Assembly: GCA_021234155.1 (NCBI GenBank)
Contig: JAJEKV010000054.1
Span: 7,708,655-7,772,654, forward strand
DNA from: Isoetes taiwanensis
Lineage: Eukaryota; Streptophyta; Lycopodiopsida; Isoetales; Isoetaceae
Reading direction: 5' to 3'
Length of the DNA: 64,000 bases
The notes under the pieces are model-generated. The model did no database searches, was not told where the DNA came from, and saw only the letters and a list, made by a program, of their open reading frames with translations. Shown in pieces: positions 61,560 through 64,000 of the stretch (within the stretch, counting starts at the first letter, position 1; each line of letters opens with the position of its first letter). A program made the position numbers and the translations under genes.

Positions 61560-61631
61560 ATTGGAGGGATTCGAACCCTAATCCTCAACCCCCCAAACTC
61601 CCCACTCTAACCACTAGACCAAGCATTAATT
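61560..61631 (-). mobile_element. tRNA-derived SINE head
   Basis: On the - strand TGGTCTAGTGG (61621-61611) fits the RNA polymerase III A box and GGTTCGAATCC (61577-61567) is an exact B box, 33 nt apart. The flanking arms do not pair as a 7-bp acceptor stem, so this is a SINE promoter head or decayed tRNA copy rather than a working tRNA gene. Confidence 0.65.
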
Positions 61632-61749
61632 TTATGAATATTTTATGTTTCAAATATACTTAAGGGTAATGTTCTAATTAAGATAAGATAGACTATAATA
61701 TTCTAGGATGTTTTGAAAGTTTTAGAATGTTCCAAAAAGTTCTAAAATG

Positions 61750-61767
61750 TTCTAGAAATTTCTAGAA
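61750..61767. promoter_or_regulatory. Perfect four-unit heat-shock element
   Basis: TTCTAGAAATTTCTAGAA is TTCnnGAAnnTTCnnGAA, the ideal binding site for a heat-shock factor trimer. Looser units (AGAATGTTCC, AGTTCTAAAA) lie in the 50 bp to its left. No gene start is recognised nearby, and the stretch is locally repetitive. Confidence 0.4.
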
Positions 61768-61807
61768 TGTAAGGGAATCCAGGAGAATTAAAGGGAATAT
61801 AAGGACA

Positions 61808-61835
61808 CTAGAAAAAGTGCCCAGCGTTGCTGGGC
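61808..61835 (-). mobile_element. Helitron 3' terminus
   Basis: On the - strand the stem GCCCAGC-AAC-GCTGGGC (61835-61819) is followed 11 nt later by CTAG next to a T. It has the same layout as the terminus at 42424, but the stem differs by a compensated base pair. The element body would run to higher coordinates. Short direct repeats (TATGTTTCATGGTGATTAAAAA, 3-4 times, 61967-62070; GTGAAGAAAACATTAGAAG twice, 62076-62140) lie inside it. Confidence 0.65.
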
Positions 61836-61839
61836 TTTC

Positions 61840-62640
61840 CATCGGGCATAAGTTCAAAAACTAATATAAAGACAGTGGATTTAGCTTGAGAACATCTAAA
61901 GGGCAAAAACTTGCGTCACCATTGTTGGAGAACTTCTAAGGCGTATATTTGTAAAGGAGGAAAAATATGTTTCATAGTGATTAAAAATCATGTTGAAAAA
62001 GTATGTTTCATGGTGATTAAAAACCATAAGTTATGTTTCATGGTTATGTTTCATGGTGATTAAAAATAGTTAATGTTGCCGATATGTGAAGAAAACATTA
62101 GAAGCTTGAAATTGTTTTGTTGTGAAGAAAACATTAGAAGATCCCGCCCCTTCCTTTTGCCTCGATAGAACTGGTACCAATTGATCTGTTGTATTATTTC
62201 CTTATGCACATCCACCTTTGATCAAAGGAACACCCACACCAGATACTATTTCTTCTGTGAAAGCAGAAGTACTGGAGGCTTTTTACGAGTGCATTTCTCC
62301 TCCAACTATTTTCGAATGCCAGCTCCAATGCTCTCTAGGTGCCAAGCTCAACTCTTGCATAATAAAGACAACATTGCAGCTGAATTTATACTACTCACTG
62401 TCTCCAACAGTAAAACAAGGAAGTCGTATTTAATTAAAGTGGGACAAATCTTGAATTTTGGGACTCGGACTGAAAATGGGACTCACACACCATAAAAGAA
62501 ATTTCTGAATTGATTGCTTGAATAGAATTACACATGACACACATAGAATTGGGTTACTTGTTTTCCTCATAAATTTTACAAACCACTAGTTGAGAAAGTT
62601 TTCAAACTTCTCAATATTATGCACCCTCATACAATGATAT
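61840..62640. other. Possible Helitron body, no gene recognised
   Basis: Apart from the short direct repeats at 61967-62140, no coding motif was recognised; the frames at 62181-62495 have no known content. Confidence 0.35.
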
Positions 62641-64000
62641 AGCATGGAGGTTGCTCATGGCCTTGTCCATCTCCTTTCTTGGGATCTTGTGTGTGTTGTC
62701 TTTTGCAATGTGAGAACTTGGATATGACCATACCACACACTCCACCAATTCCCTCCTTTGAGGGTCAGCATAATTTGGCCTCCACTTCTTCTCCCAAAGC
62801 AATGCTGTATTGCTCCTTCAAGTTGCCCTTCTTGTGCCTCCCAATGGGCTCCCAATATTGAATTTGGAATCCAGATCGCAACTCCTCTCCATCGCATAGT
62901 GGTGGTCACACATCGAGTGCCACCCCTAACCATATTGGGCAGTCCTCATCATCGCCTTACTAGCACAAAGTATCCTTCCTTGATGTCCTCAAAGGGATCC
63001 CACTCGGGGAAGATCAAACCACTTCGGCTTTGAGGCCTTACTTCCCACAAACCACTTGGGACCCAAGTGAGCATTCTTAGACGTGCTTGCACCTTGAGAA
63101 CCCTCCCATCTTGACTCGCAAGAACCCGCCTCTTAGCTCCCTCCCACATGGTCGCTCGGTTTCTAAGCATGTCACAACTTTCTCCCCAAAGACTTGATTA
63201 GGGAGTCCATTTGATTTTTCTTAAGAGTGGAGGTGTGCTTTCCATTTCAACATCATCCCAAAGCGTTATGTAATCCTTGATGCCCTTCACCAGTTGGCTA
63301 GAGTCTTTGACCTGCTTGAAGGGAGGTAGTGGTTTTGGTCGCCCTTTAGGAATGAGAACTTCACCAAAGAAGACCCCTTTGCCACAACTCGATACCTTGT
63401 ACAGGCATCCACAACTTGTCACCTGGTCTCCACTTATATTGCATGATTGGTATTCCATCCCTAACCCAAAACTTGAATTGAAGTGGCTTTGTGTGTCCCC
63501 ATCAACCGGGTCCTTGCCATCTAGCAAGTATCCTTCTACAAATGATTTCCAATCAAGCAACCTCATCCATCAAGAAAGCCATTGGGTTGGGGTCAATGCA
63601 GCTCTCAAACACATCCATTAGTTCAGGGAGAGTGGTCACGTTTTCTCTCTTGAGCTTGGTGGAGAAAGTTCCAAAGAATCCATCTATATCATCATGCGAT
63701 GCCCAACCATCATGAATCCCACTTTCACAACTTTGAATACTCCCAATCACATCCAAGTATGACATTGCCCCAAACATCCATCTATTCTTGTTTTCTTTCC
63801 AACAGCTTGTCCAACTCAACACATAGCTCCTCGTGCAAAGATTTCTCAAGTAAGGGGAAATCATCCCAAGTCCTCCTTGATTCACTAGACACCTTGATGT
63901 GAGCTTTTTATCCGCCTTTGGTAACAAAGCGGTTGATCATCCATCAAAGCCTCAAAAATGGGGTGCTTTGAAGGGGAATACCTCCTCCCTTCTATCGATC
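62640..64000 (-). pseudogene. Unidentified frameshifted coding region, likely transposon-derived
   Basis: A continuous - strand coding sequence broken by shifts enters from the right edge. 63927-63553 reads LPKADKKLTSRCLVNQGGLG, GFFGTFSTKLKREN, LPELMDVFESCIDPNPMAFL. A 1-nt shift near 63560 leads to DWKSFVEGYLL at 63550, and the frame continues to PPLLRKIKWTP at 63198. 63170-62949 reads RNRATMWEGAKRRVLASQDG and on to GLIFPEWDPFEDIKEGYF. 62933-62655 continues with PIWLG-like and FQIQYWEP-like pieces. No catalytic motif is recognisable, so no family is assigned. The low-copy protein-like composition with shared decay suggests a transposase or other mobile-element protein C-terminus. At least three shifts and two stops are present. 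Confidence 0.4.

Noticed and set aside
61560-61631. Functional tRNA gene
   Set aside because: A and B boxes are good but the acceptor and anticodon arms do not pair, so a SINE head is the better call.

Overview
This window is nuclear DNA of a land plant. It has spliced genes with GT-AG introns, plant-only families (a PDR-type ABCG transporter, a DYW-class PPR editing factor, a TOC159-family chloroplast import receptor) and dense plant-type LTR, LINE, SINE, Helitron and MITE remains. The style of the PPR protein, the very repeat-rich spacing and the many gene relics would suit a fern or another non-flowering vascular plant. That is inference; no marker here fixes the species.

Layout. 1-5.4 kb: decayed Ty3/Gypsy element on the + strand (zinc knuckle, reverse transcriptase, integrase) and a probable LTR. 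5.75-6.9 kb: TOC159/TOC132-like pseudogene. 8-12.8 kb: decayed L1-type LINE on the - strand (ORF1-like, endonuclease and reverse-transcriptase pieces), interrupted by an AT-rich duplicated repeat. 16.3-19.1 kb: fragments of two unrelated housekeeping genes with introns retained, the proteasome activator PA200/BLM10 and N-acetyl-gamma-glutamyl-phosphate reductase (AGPR). 19.7-20.4 kb: a minisatellite. 21.7-23.6 kb: decayed Ty1/Copia element on the - strand with a primer-binding site and a short LTR. 25-29 kb: small repeats, including a long near-perfect 118-nt hairpin. 29.6-30.0 kb: MATH-BTB (BPM-type) relic. 33.8-36.1 kb: DYW-class PPR gene on the - strand with one frameshift, and a second PPR relic head-to-head with it at 36.26-36.48 kb. 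39.35-42.03 kb: 5' part of an LTR retrotransposon with a 1.6-kb LTR, an initiator-Met-type primer-binding site, duplicated leader stem-loops and an ORF whose first ten residues equal the histone H3 N-terminus. 42.4 and 61.8 kb: two Helitron 3' termini with covarying hairpins. 49-51 kb: MITE-like hairpins and pieces of an unrecognised gene with a SUMO-interaction-like motif. 53.36-60.12 kb: the one intact gene, a 24-exon full-size ABCG (PDR) transporter of 1,445 residues whose NBD1 catalytic glutamate is replaced by asparagine. 60.4-62.1 kb: small retroposed and satellite-like sequences, a SINE head and a perfect heat-shock element. 62.6-64 kb: decayed unidentified coding region on the - strand that runs off the window.

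The genes do not form one pathway. The window reads as a repeat-dominated region with one functional-looking transporter gene, one nearly intact organelle RNA-editing-type gene and many captured or decayed gene pieces. The observations most worth following are the histone-H3-tail-like start of a retrotransposon ORF, the substituted Walker B glutamate of the transporter, and the MIRNA-like hairpin at 27.06-27.18 kb. Positions of exons and repeat edges were read by eye from splice signals and alignment of remembered family motifs; no search was run.
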